A DNA stretch of 64,000 nt from Litomosoides sigmodontis (taxonomy: Eukaryota; Nematoda; Chromadorea; Rhabditida; Onchocercidae). The notes under the pieces were generated by a model. That model made no database searches, was not told the origin of the DNA, and worked only from the letters and a program-made list of their open reading frames with translations. The stretch covers positions 2,768,817-2,832,816 of the forward strand of contig OY718804.1 in assembly GCA_963070105.1 (NCBI GenBank), written 5' to 3'. The translations under genes were made by a program, and so were the position numbers. Shown here in pieces: positions 40,335 to 51,940 of the stretch (its first letter is position 1; each line of letters starts with the position of its first letter).

Positions 40335-41596
40335 CCCCTCTCTCTTATTTTTTGCCTTCATCTAGCTGTCTAACTAGCAATTTCATACAGCAAAAAAAAA
40401 CGAAATACAATTATGCTAACCCGGAAAACAACGTAAAAAGAGGAATTGAAAGGACTTAATTAATTAATTAATTGAAGCATTAAATTTTGGAAGAAAAAGA
40501 AACAAACACTTTACTTCCAAAATCTCAGCCGTTCATTTATGCTTTCATCTAGCCGTTTAAGCAAAAATTTCATACATTATGGAAATATATTAGAATTCAA
40601 AAAAAAAGGAAAAGAAAAATGGATTGTCGATAGTGAGAGAAATTCCATCGACCTTTCAGCAATGCTACATTTACTTTGAAAATAAAAAAAAAATGAAATT
40701 AATCAAAAATTTGAATGATAAATGATTGTATGGGAAAAAACAATTTTATAATAAATGGGGAATAATTAAGAAACAATTTCAATTACTTCAATTCTACCGT
40801 TTTTGCTTTTTCCCTCCTTTTCTCTCACAACAAACTAAATAGTGTGACTGTTAATTATATAAGTGAATTTACACACTTCAGAGAAATAGTTTACCTATCT
40901 CGATTATGCTAACCGGAAAACAATCAAACCGGAAGATTGCATATGTTGATGAGGCAGCAGGAAGGCAATGAAAATCATTTGTAATTGTAATAATTAAAAC
41001 AAATTTAATTATTTTTTCAAGGAGAATTTACTCAGCTAAAAATTAGCAATTTGTGATTGAATGAAAAGACAAAAAAAGAAATGGCTGAACGATAAGGAGA
41101 AGAAAAAAAAGCAGCAATAAGTCAACGGAAAGACATTTTCTCTCTCTCTCCCTCCCTCTCTCTGTCTCTGTCCCTCTCTCTCTCTTTTTTTTTCTTCACC
41201 TATAAAGTATAGCCATTCATTCATTCAAAAAAAAAATATGTATATATATTCTCATTTCTCATTTCAATCGGTTGATCGGTGCTATAATAATACCAAAAAA
41301 AGTAAACAAACTGTTTTTCTTCTCTTCCTCACCCCTCTCTCTCTCTCTTTTTCTCTTCCTCCCCCCCCTCTCTCTTTCTCCTTCTCTCTTATTCATTCAC
41401 CTATTCATATCGTACTTTTCTGTCAATATGAACTAATCGATGAAACTTCAAGAGTAATAAAAGTATATCAGATAATATTCAGCTGATAACATCAAATAGT
41501 TTGACGAGGACGCGAGAGTAGCGACGAAATAAATTTTAGAAAAAAAAATGAAAAATCCAATCGATTACTTCAAAATTATTTTCTTCATTTTAATTT

Positions 41597-41916
41597 TGTG
41601 CTACTTCAAGCAACACATTTTGTCACAAATTACCATAATTTCATCATTAATTATTATTCGAGTAAATTTTAATTGAAAAATTTCATTTGATTATTTATGA
41701 AATCAAATGAATTTGCATTAATATAATTAATTATTTTGATCGGAAATTAATTAGCATTCATTAAATGAATAATGATAGCGATAAAGTAATAATCACATTT
41801 TGTGCTATTTCAAGCAGCAGATTTTGTCACAAATTACCATAATTTCATCATTAATTATTATTTGAGTAAATTTTAATTAAAATATTTCATTTGATTATTT
41901 GTAAAATAAAATGAAT
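41597..41916. repeat. Direct duplication of about 118 bp
   Basis: Copies start at about 41597 and 41801. Both contain TTTTGTCACAAATTACCATA, then ATTTCATCATTAATTATTAT and a GAGTAAATTTTAATT segment, at over 85 percent identity by eye. They are separated by about 85 bp of unrelated AT-rich sequence. Confidence 0.88.
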
Positions 41917-44435
41917 TTATCGTTTTTATCACAAAAAAGTGATAATCACATAGAAATAGTCACAGTGATAAAATGATAACTACATAACGTTAAAGTGAAA
42001 TTGAAAAAAAAAAGAGGAATAAAATCCACATTGATAAGAGAGCGGTGGATGAAATTGCTAAAATGTGGGCATTTGAATTTCGAACAAATAAATTTGATAA
42101 GTGTTGATTGTTTTGGAATGTGTGAGAATTGCACAATTTAAAATTTTTTGAGATATATTAGAAGGTAATATTTGAAATGATTGATTGCTATGCGTTAATG
42201 TTATGGGAAAGAAATGAGAGAGGAAGAGGGAGAGAGGGGAGAAATAGAGCGAGAGAGACAGAAAGAGGAAATTGTTACTTTTGATTTATGAAGAAAGCGA
42301 AACAAAAAAAAAAGTAGCTGTGAAAATTTATGCATTGCTAAAATTGGTCAAAATTTCAAATCAATTTAAACAATTCTAAAAGGTGATAGAGATGGAAATA
42401 GTAGCAATGTGATTACAGGTCAAAGGTTATAGATTTGTTTAATTTAAAATTAAACGACTGATATGTGTGCTGGATGCATGCGCAAGAGAAGTGCAAGACA
42501 CGAGAAATTTTAACCGATCAAAAGTTAACAAGCGCCATTGCTTTTTCGATTGCATTTTCCCGGCAACAATATCAGTTTTTAATTTTCAATTTTAATTTTT
42601 CCACCCATTCCCACCTAACATTTGCGATCATATCAGATAAAAGGAAAGAGAGGAAAAAAAAACGCCAAATTTTGCAAAATTTTATAATAGCAGGCAGTTT
42701 TGCTGTAAGCGTGAGAAATATCACAAATATTTCGAGAGAGGGAAGAAAAAAAACGAACGAAAAAATTTCAATAATTCACTTGTAAAAATTACTGCAAGGA
42801 AAGCGAAGCATTTGGAAGCGTGGAGGATCATCCGGAAGAGAAGAGAAGGCAGATGGATGTAAATGAAATAAACTGTCACTCACTTCACTCACACCTGCTT
42901 CCTCCAAGAATTCACCTCAAATCGAGTTGCTAACCTTGTCACTTATCTGTGACAGTTTTTTTTTTTTATCAGCAAAGCAATGACACCCTTCTTCTCCGGT
43001 CGGATCAATGATCAAGTTGATTTTTTTCTTTCTCTTTTCTTTTTTTTTTCTTAAATTCACATTTCATAGAGAAATAGCTTCTCTTTTTTAATTCATACAA
43101 AATATTAAAATTTGAAAAAAAAATTTCCCTTAATTGAGAGGTTTTTTTTTGCTTTGCTACATATTTGCATTGTTATTTGCTTGATTCACACAATCTAACT
43201 GTTAAAATATTTAAACCAAAACAAAAAAAAAAAAAAAGCATTTGTCCTCGAATTGATCCTATCGTTGCTTCGCCTGTTGTATATTTAAATTACTATTATC
43301 ACTCATTTTATATAGCATTTTTGTTCGTCCTAAAAACAATTATAATTCATCAACTTATTTAAATTTTATTCAATCGAATAAATTCAATCACAAATTGTTG
43401 TTTTTTGTTGAAAATTTGATCAATCAATGTAAACAAAAACAAGAAAAGAACGCAGAAACTTCACAGTACAGCAGTATTGTTGTACAACAACAGAAATGTT
43501 ACAGTGAATTACAAAAGGACCAAAAAAAAAACACCGAAAGAATAACAATATGACATCATATATATTCAGGTCATTCAAACAATTGACAATTCAAATTGTC
43601 ATCTGCGCATTTCATTCTAATTTCCTTCTTTTGATCTTCCCTCCAGTTAAGTTTTTTATTTTCAAAAAAAAGCGGCAGAAAAGAATGAAATGAAAAATTG
43701 ATTAAATGTCAAATAATTTTGCTAAGCGCTCTATGATTCATTCATTCATCTCTCCTATTTCAATATGAGCAATGAAATTACATTTTAGGGGGAAAAAAAA
43801 ATTTAGGCAATGAAAGTTTACAGTTTCACATTTACCTATTTTTTAGTCACGAAAGTTTTAAGGAAAAAATTTTTTTTACTCAAATTAAATTTTAATTCCA
43901 AAAATATCACAAGTGTATAATTGATGCTTATCATTTCCAATTTTTGTTTTAGGTTTACCCAAAATTGCTTACTTATCAATTTCAATGAAATTTCACTATC
44001 AGCTTGTTTTTTCTCAAAGTAATACGAATAATAATGAATTTTTTTTAAAGGGAAAAAGTTTAATTGAAATGTCCAATCATGAAAATGATGATGGTAGTGC
44101 TTAAAAAATTAATTCATGCATATTTACTCGATATAAAATGAATATGATATATTCTCGTGAAAAATTCTACTTCGAGAGTGTTATTTTAAATTTTTGAATT
44201 TGCTAAATTGAACTAAAAAAAAGCAGTTAAATTAAGCAAAATGTGCGACAAAAAAATATCATGAAGAAAGGGAGATAACACTACCATCTATTATTGGTTT
44301 ACAAAGTAAATTTAATTTTAAATTAATGATAGTTTTTTTGTTTTTTAAAACGATAATGTATTATGCTTCTTTCTTCACAGTTACTCAATTTGCATATGCT
44401 CATCATTTTTTTTCTTCAAAAATAATATGCCTTTG

Positions 44436-44441
44436 TTTATT
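44436..44441 (-). terminator. Polyadenylation signal AATAAA of the GILT-type gene
   Basis: AATAAA on the minus strand begins three bases after the TAA stop codon. The 3' UTR would be very short, as is common in nematodes. Confidence 0.6.
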
Positions 44442-44443
44442 TG

Positions 44444-45782
44444 TTAGCACCATGTTGTATGCCTGCATATTTCAATTTCAGATGGATAATTGCGCTCAAA
44501 ATATTCGCCGTTCACGAACATTGATGGCCATAATTTAATTCCTACAAAAGAAAAGAGCAAAAAATTTGCATACAATTACATCTTCTTTGTTTGTTTACAA
44601 AGAAAATTCACATTTGAATGAAAAATTTTTAAATATTTTCCTGAAAGTATTGCCCACCTGCTCGATGTGTGCTTAGCATTGAATAGTAATTTAACGTTTC
44701 GCCAGTTTGCGTTGTGGCGCATTCAATCAATCGATAACGCGTGTGCTCCGTAAGGCCTGTTAGACAACGTGAAAATGCTTCGTAAATGTTGGACAAGCCT
44801 TGAACACACGTAACAAGGCCTAAGTAATGCCGTGGAAAGAACTGAAAACTGTTTGATAATTACATTAAGCAATGCTCGGTGAAACTAACTGATCATTGCT
44901 ACTAATAGCATTTAATTATTATCTGTTGCAAATTTTAAAAATTAAATTATTTTAAAATTTAAACTATATGATTGGGGCAACTTTTTTTTTCATTTCAAAA
45001 AAAGCCTTTAAAAAAGATTTTTTTCCTCCTTCTTTTTTCTTTAATTAATCGTAAAATGCAAAAATGTTTTTCTTTTTCACATCTCATAGCTCAATTATCA
45101 CACTTCCCTTTTTAAAATATCATATCATTTTATCAATAACGATATAGTCTCCTAATTGCTACTTAATCTATCATTGGCAATTTCGCAATTTAATTTAATT
45201 TAATTTAAAAAAATTAAACTAACAGCAATTGCGCAATTTTGCAATCTATTCAAATCACACTCATCCTGTTCATGATGACAATGACAGTGAAATGTTTGAT
45301 TGGAGAAATGATCACAGTAACCTTTGCCAAATGGTACTATCTGAAACAGTATATCCTTCACACATTTTTAAATCCGATAAATTTACTCAAAAATTTCACA
45401 GGTATTTCATAATGTTACACCCATCCATTCATCCACTCACTTATTCCTTTACGGTTTAAAAAATAATATAAAATTTGCACAATCAAATAGCATACATTAT
45501 TTTATAAATTTAAAAAATACAGATTTCTACAACACAAAAGCATTCAAAAATGCAAATTTAAAATTTAAAACAACAAATGGGAAATGTAAGCTACTAGTAT
45601 ACCTGTAAATTCATTATTCCAGGTCGTCTTACGTGAAATGGCCAAATTTCTTCACGTAGTAACTTTGTGCAATATTTACACTTTGATTCGGTGAATATTA
45701 TTACATTAACCTGTTGTGCTCGAGCTGTTTGATACCAAATGAAACAGAGCACTGATATTAATAGCGTATCCTTCACTTCCAT
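44444..45782 (-). CDS. GILT-type thiol reductase (gamma-interferon-inducible lysosomal thiol reductase family)
   Basis: Four minus-strand exons join in phase: 45603-45782, 45224-45340, 44658-44841 and 44444-44541, giving 192 residues, close to the usual length of the family. Residues 1-23 (MEVKDTLLISVLCFIWYQTA...) form a signal peptide. The thioredoxin-like active site is CKYC at 35-38, after VNVIIFTESK. The GILT signature (family form CQHG-x2-EC-x2-N-x4-C) appears as CHHEQDECDLNRLQNC at 81-96. The C-terminal WPSMFVNG matches the conserved proline and NG region. A possible N-glycosylation site (NQT) is at residue 74. GILT enzymes reduce disulphides in the endolysosome or extracellular space, and that role is inferred here. 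An acceptor-like aaattttag lies one base upstream of the ATG, consistent with spliced-leader addition or a 5'-UTR intron. The odd point is CHHE in place of CQHG. Confidence 0.94.
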
Positions 45783-46367
45783 CCTAAAATTTGAAATTTT
45801 TGAAATTTTGAAATATATACGTAACACGTATCATACACGCAAGTAAATGATTGCCTTTTTTTTGTTCTGCTAAAAATACAATTACTTGTTATGTAATAAG
45901 TGATAAATATTTACTTGTCGATGTTTAGTGGAATAATTTCTAACGCTTAAAGCAATCAGGAATTTTTGCATTTTTTACAAAATTTATAATTCCAGGAAAA
46001 GCACGAATTTCGCTTTTGCCTTTCGTTTCTCAAAAATTTCACAAAAGAATTCAAAAAATTTTTAAAAAAATGTTACGAAGCAAAGCATGCAACCTCTGAT
46101 ACTTTTTCCTTTCTTTCAACTAGAAATAATTGAATGAACACTTTTAAAAAGCATATTTCAGGCATTATTCACCAGAGAAACAAAACAGAAGGAATTTTCA
46201 TGCACTCTCATCATTTTTATTTTTTGTTAAAATTAGCAAAAAATTTTGGACGGTTTGAAATTTTGTAAAATCGTAAAAAAGTTTTTACAACTATAAACTA
46301 TGTAATAACTATTATTAATTATTCCGCTTTTTTTCACTCATTTCAATTATATTACACTTTATGTGGA

Positions 46368-46450
46368 AGAGAAGCGTGCGTGTGTGTGTGCGTGTGTGTG
46401 TGTGTGTGTCTGTGTCTGTGTCTGTGTCTGCGTGCGTGAGTGCGTGTGCG
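46368..46450. repeat. (GT)n/(GTGTCT)n microsatellite
   Basis: GT repeats with four GTGTCT units and GCGTGCGTGAGTGCGTG at the end. The Cys/Val/Ser-rich open frames are artefacts. Confidence 0.93.
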
Positions 46451-46904
46451 ATCTGTTCCATTTTCCGATCAGTTTGTCAAATGACCATCTCCACTCGTTC
46501 AATGCTTCTTCCACCCACTTCAAACTTAACAAACAACGTTTCAGTGATCAAAAAATCAATTGCCAGAAAATGACTTATTCGGCATATTTTAAATAATGAA
46601 TTTTTTTCACATTTCACTCGTATCAAATAACTTATGCTAGTGATGATTAGGATATGTGGTTATATCAGAGGTTACTTCAATGATTTCATTGATGTGAAAT
46701 TTTGTTAAAACGGTCAAAATTAACAAATTGAAGTTAAAATTAAAATTAGGATGTGCTATGGGATGGTGCGTATATCGGATAAGATATGACTTGAATAACT
46801 ACTTTTATAAGTGAGACATGTTTGCTGAAAAATTACAGATAATTGATAGCGATTAACTTCAATTTGTTTAATCTCAAACATAAAATGTGCTACGAGCGTT
46901 TCTT

Positions 46905-47502
46905 TCTCTCTCTCTCTCTCTATCTCTATCTCTCTATCTCTATCTCTCTATCTCTATCTCTCTATCTCTATCTCTCTATCTCTATCTCTCTATCTCTATC
47001 TCTCTATCTCTATCTCTCTATCTCTATCTCTCTATCTCTATCTCTCTATCTCTATCTCTCTATCTCTATCTCTCTATCTCTATCTCTCTATCTCTATCTC
47101 TCTATCTCTATCTCTCTATCTCTATCTCTCTATCTCTATCTCTCTATCTCTATCTCTCTATCTCTATCTCTCTATCTCTATCTCTCTATCTCTATCTCTC
47201 TATCTCTATCTCTCTATCTCTATCTCTCTATCTCTATCTCTCTATCTCTATCTCTCTATCTCTATCTCTCTATCTCTATCTCTCTATCTCTATCTCTCTA
47301 TCTCTATCTCTCTATCTCTATCTCTCTATCTCTATCTCTCTATCTCTATCTCTCTATCTCTATCTCTCTATCTCTATCTCTCTATCTCTATCTCTCTATC
47401 TCTATCTCTCTATCTCTATCTCTCTATCTCTATCTCTCTATCTCTATCTCTCTATCTCTATCTCTCTATCTCTATCTCTCTATCTCTATCTCTCTATCTC
47501 TC
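46905..47502. repeat. 14-bp minisatellite TATCTCTATCTCTC, about 41 copies
   Basis: After a short (TC)n lead-in, the unit TATCTCTATCTCTC repeats from 46921 to about 47,500 with no variant I could see. The period of 14 combines one TATCTC and one TATCTCTC subunit. The long Leu/Tyr/Ser/Ile open frames in all plus-strand phases come from the repeat. Confidence 0.95.
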
Positions 47503-50500
47503 CCTTCATTCCTCGCATTTGTCGGAAAAACTTTCATAATAAGCTTCAAACTTCTCAAATTTCAATCACAAAAGTGCACTTGCAACAAAATTGGCCAGTA
47601 TTCAGTGATGCTATCTAGTCGATGTCATTGAAAAATTGAAAATTGAAAAATTGATCAGTTGTAATGATAGATTTAATTGAAGTAATTTTCAACACTCTTA
47701 CTAAGATTTGTGCAAAATTAAAATTAAAATTAAACTTTGAAATTATTTTAATCCGAAAAAGAGCATTGTTTAGCGTATGCGTGTTTTGCATAATCCATTT
47801 TTTGTTCATTGAATTCGTTAAAATGTGCAAAATATTATCTACAATTAATACTTATTAATATTTTTTTTTTAGTCTATCAATGTTTTCACTTCGATAAACG
47901 AAAAAATAAAAAATAAAGCAGAAATTCATAGCATTTACTACCTTACAACAAAATCTTTGTTTTTTTTTTAATTTGAATTTGTTTAAATTTTTTTTTCAAA
48001 AAAAACCATCTTATCGCATCGTAGAATAATTAAAGTATTAATTATCAATGATACTTTTTTGGGTGCTGAAGAAAATACCGTAACAAACTTTAAATGATAC
48101 GCGGAACAGAAAAAAAAAATTACTGTCACCCAAATGATCCATACGTTTACAAATTTCAGTTAGTCGTGTGGGATGACGTCATGGAAATCAGAGGTCAACC
48201 AACGGATGCACAGAGAAAGATCAGTATTTTACGAGAGGAAAAACTGGGAGGGTAATGACGCACGCACACGCACACGCACGCACACGCACGTACAATTCAA
48301 CAATTGCGAAAACATTTTATAATTTGACTATCATTTTCCTATCAATGATGATAGAAGTGACAGTTGAAAAATGGCGAGAGTTAGGGAGAGAGGGAGAAGG
48401 AGAAAGAGAAAGAGATGATTGAAGTGATTGAAGTTGAAGTGATTTTTTTGCTACGTGTTTTCTTTGGTACGTGAGATTTACTAACCTAAATATTGAAGGC
48501 GGAATTTTGTTTCCTCAATGAAAATTAATTACAATCAAAGAAATGAAGAACAAAAAAAAAAATGCGAAACAAAACAAAGAAGGAAAAAAAAAACTCATTT
48601 CACCTCTTTTTCTAATCGCTTCTTTCATCGATGCCTTTTGCTTTGTGAAATTTCAATTTCATTTTAAATTTTAATTTCGAAACAAAAAAAAACGAAACAG
48701 TTAATATAAAATATATAAAAGATAGCAATAATAATAGTAGTAAAAATTTTCTTATTAACAACATTTGAATATATAAATGAAAAAGTTTTATTGTTGGAAG
48801 ATTTGAATAGACTTAATTGATTCATGTCATCGGAACTTTTGTCAGTTGTTTTTTTTTCTTTTTTAATTTGTGCTTTCCGATAATTATTCCTTAAACGATA
48901 GTGATTGAATTGAAAGGAGGAAGGAAAAAACGATCACACTGTAAATTTCATTTCAAGAACATTTAAAATTTTTTTTTATATTTTATTTTCTTGTCGCATG
49001 AAAAAATGAAATTAACTGCGATAAGCAGAGAGATAGTACAATACAAACAGGAAAAAGTAGTTGGCTAAAAAGAAAATAGCAATTAATTGAATAAAACAAT
49101 CAAAAAATTCTTCTACTTCAAAATGGCAAAAAAGTAAATCGTGCTGCTAAAAAAAACTAACAAATTTCAATATTATTATAATTCTTTTTTAATTAATAAC
49201 AAAAAAAATGGAATTTTTTTTTGTAAAATGGATTTCTACTACAATTTATCAATTTTATCATCATTTCAGTTTAGTTAGAGAAAAAAATTAACAAACTTTT
49301 AGTTAAATTTGAAAAGAAAAAGAACCAACGAGGTGGAGGAAACTTACTCTTTCCGAAAACAACAACATTATAACTCTATCAGTTATCGCATTAATTACCC
49401 TTTTTAATTACTTAGCGGTTTCGAAATGTGTTCAAAGGTTCTAAGTTTGTGTGGAATTCGATCCGATTGAGACTTGATTGCTAATTAATCGAAATGAATA
49501 TTACTGTAATTTAAACGATAGAGTAATTAAGAGTAGCGTAGAGAGTAAATTTTTTTTCTACTTATTACAGCCAAACTATGTCATCTAAATCTTTCAAAAT
49601 CTAATTATTTCTATTTCTGAATATTGTATTAAATTACTCATCTTTTATTAAATGCCTACTTTGTCTCTCACCTATAAAACTAAATTTAAACCATTCATTT
49701 CATTACGGATACAACATATTCCTCTCTCTTCCCCTCTCTCACTCTTCTATATGCAAATAATTTTGATGATTAATATTAGTTCATTTATGCCTATTTTATT
49801 ATCGATACAAAGTTTTTAGGTTAGTTTGTCATATTACAACATACGTACGCGTATTCCATGTCTTTTGATTAGCCGTGAAAACGTTAACCATTCGAAGAGC
49901 AATACAGATTAACCTAAAACTTACAAATTGTTAAAATTGTTGAAATTAGATGAAACATAAAAAACTTTCCCGAATGACGTATGCAACCTGACTGGGAGTA
50001 GTTGTTCCTAACTGCTCGAATATGATAATTCAACAGTTCATCGTCACCTAGCACTTATTACTTAGAAGAAAAGTATGGCAGAATGAATTTGTCTTGTTGT
50101 GTAACATTGAAATTTTCTTAAATATTAATGCCTCTTTGAACAATAAATACCGGATAAGTACGTGTTTCTCACGGCGATGAATAACAGGAACGCATTAGTG
50201 CGTTAGAAAATCAGGTTTGATCAAATGTTGGAGGAATGTTAGTTGCTTCAGGCTAACGGTCAGCGTACTACGAATGCGTAACGGATAGATGAATGAATGA
50301 ATGAATGAACGAATGAATGAATGAATGAACGAATGAATGAATGAATGAATTATCCAAAACGATAGGCATTGATTTTTTTTTTTGCTTTTTTTTTATTTTG
50401 CTCTTTCAATGTTACTAATTAATTTCCTTTATTTTAAATGGGAGGAATTTGAATGAATGAACCAGTTAGTGCTTCGCCCCCCCCCCTTTTTTTTATTTCT

Positions 50501-50736
50501 AACAATAAAATTAAATTTTTTTCCCAACAAAAAAAAATTGTTCGCATTTTCCAACGAACAGACAAGTTTTCGACCTCATTTTTTTTATCTCAGTTAAATA
50601 GACTAACTAAAAAAAAATGCTTAAAATTGAAAATGATAACTTGTAATTTTGTTAAAATGGCTTTTTTTTTTGAATTGACTTCACTGCATATCCTTTACTA
50701 CCAGTAAAACCGGTATTATTGTGATATTATCTTAAA
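47503..50736. other. AT-rich DNA with one candidate exon
   Basis: Apart from the candidate exon at 48,160-48,251, I see only AT-rich sequence, a (CACG)n tract near 48,265, and GAATGAATGAAC repeats at 50,285-50,350. Confidence 0.5.
48160..48251 (+). CDS. Orphan plus-strand exon, unknown product
   Basis: Bordered by acaaatttcag and gtaatgac, this 92-nt segment is open in phase 0 and ends in phase 2. It contains LVVWDDVMEIRGQPTDAQRK, then ISILREEKLGG. Its composition is distinctly coding-like against the AT-rich surroundings, with no simple repeat inside it. I found no partner exon on either side. It may belong to a gene with long introns, or be a remnant. An internal ATG at 48,181 could be a start codon. 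Confidence 0.4.
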
Positions 50737-51901
50737 TTACATCATTGTTATTGTTACATCTCGCCGATTATTGGCATTATTCTTGGAGCGCTTGTTTGCA
50801 TTAGCTACAATTGCGCCTAATACTAATGGATTCTTATATGAAATACTACCTAATACAAAATAATGTTGGCGAAAAAATTCTTTAGAAAAAAAAATTTTTT
50901 TTTTTAATTTTGAAATGGGACAGAAATGATGAATGAAGAAGTAACTTCTTTTTCACGCATATATGTTTAATTTTCAACTACACAAAGATGCAACTAAAAA
51001 TTAATGAATTTTTATTTGCTTCTTTTTTTTTCAATTCTTCAAATTTTGATTCATACTATTTCACTTTTAGTGCATTCTTTACATTAAATTAGGTGATTTA
51101 GGTCTCACATACCTTAAATAAGTGAGAAATGTTAATGAAACCTCCGTCAACAACGGATGATCCCTTACTGCTTAAGTTTTTTTCACGAGAAAAAAAAAGC
51201 GAAAAAAGTTTGTGAAAATATTGCTGTCATATGCATGCATAATATAGCTTGTTGATTTGATTTTTGAAAATTTAAAAAGCTTCAAAATTTGTTGCAAAAT
51301 TTTAAAGTAATTAAAGTGGTGAGATTTTATGAGAATTGTTCTAATTTCGAAAATATAAGGCAAACAGCGTTCCAAAATTTTTAAATGATTATTGGTTGAG
51401 TGCATGATAATTGATACCATATCATCCCGGGTCTCCACAATATGCATCATTTCCACAATTTCAATCTGATCATTGTTAAAGAAATTCAGACAAAACTGAA
51501 ATTGCATTTTGCCTTTGAAGTAACGCCGTGCAACAATACCTTTTCACTGAATTATGATAGAAATGATAAATTTGCACTGAAATTAAGACGTACGTGTAAA
51601 AAAAATGAAAACTGAAATGAAATGATAAAAAAGAAAGGCAGGTTCTATTTTCAAAGATCAAGCGTCACGATCAACTGCTCATCTTTCTTCTGATCATACT
51701 ACTATTCAATTATTTGAATTCTTTAAGTACCCAAATTTATTCGCAAAAAAAAATCATTTATTTTTAAATTTCAAATCTGTTCGAAAATCTGATGGTCTTA
51801 AATGATGTTAGCAAAGGAATGGTCCAATATTTTATTTCATTTTTACTTCTCGAAGTTCAAATTTACATTCACTTCATAGATCAGTATGTATGTGTATGTA
51901 T

Positions 51902-51940
<39 letters not shown>

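Larger units (their letters stand above)
30733..44443. other. 13.7 kb without a convincing gene
   Basis: Mostly AT-rich unique sequence with scattered duplications and microsatellites. Exon-like pieces were seen on the minus strand at 38,234-38,283 (VKLDDHDDRDLTSHKI, bordered by gttacag and gtaata) and 31,367-31,398 (VVKFEGQERA), but no phase-consistent chain could be built from them. The plus-strand open stretch at 37,509-37,748 has no clear splice borders or family resemblance. Confidence 0.5.

Noticed and set aside
45229..45459. Plus-strand open frame within the GILT locus
   Set aside because: It is the antisense shadow of GILT exon 2, which carries the family signature on the minus strand.
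46843..47631. 262-codon Leu/Tyr/Ser/Ile-rich open frame
   Set aside because: It is a translation of the 14-bp minisatellite; all three plus-strand frames look alike.
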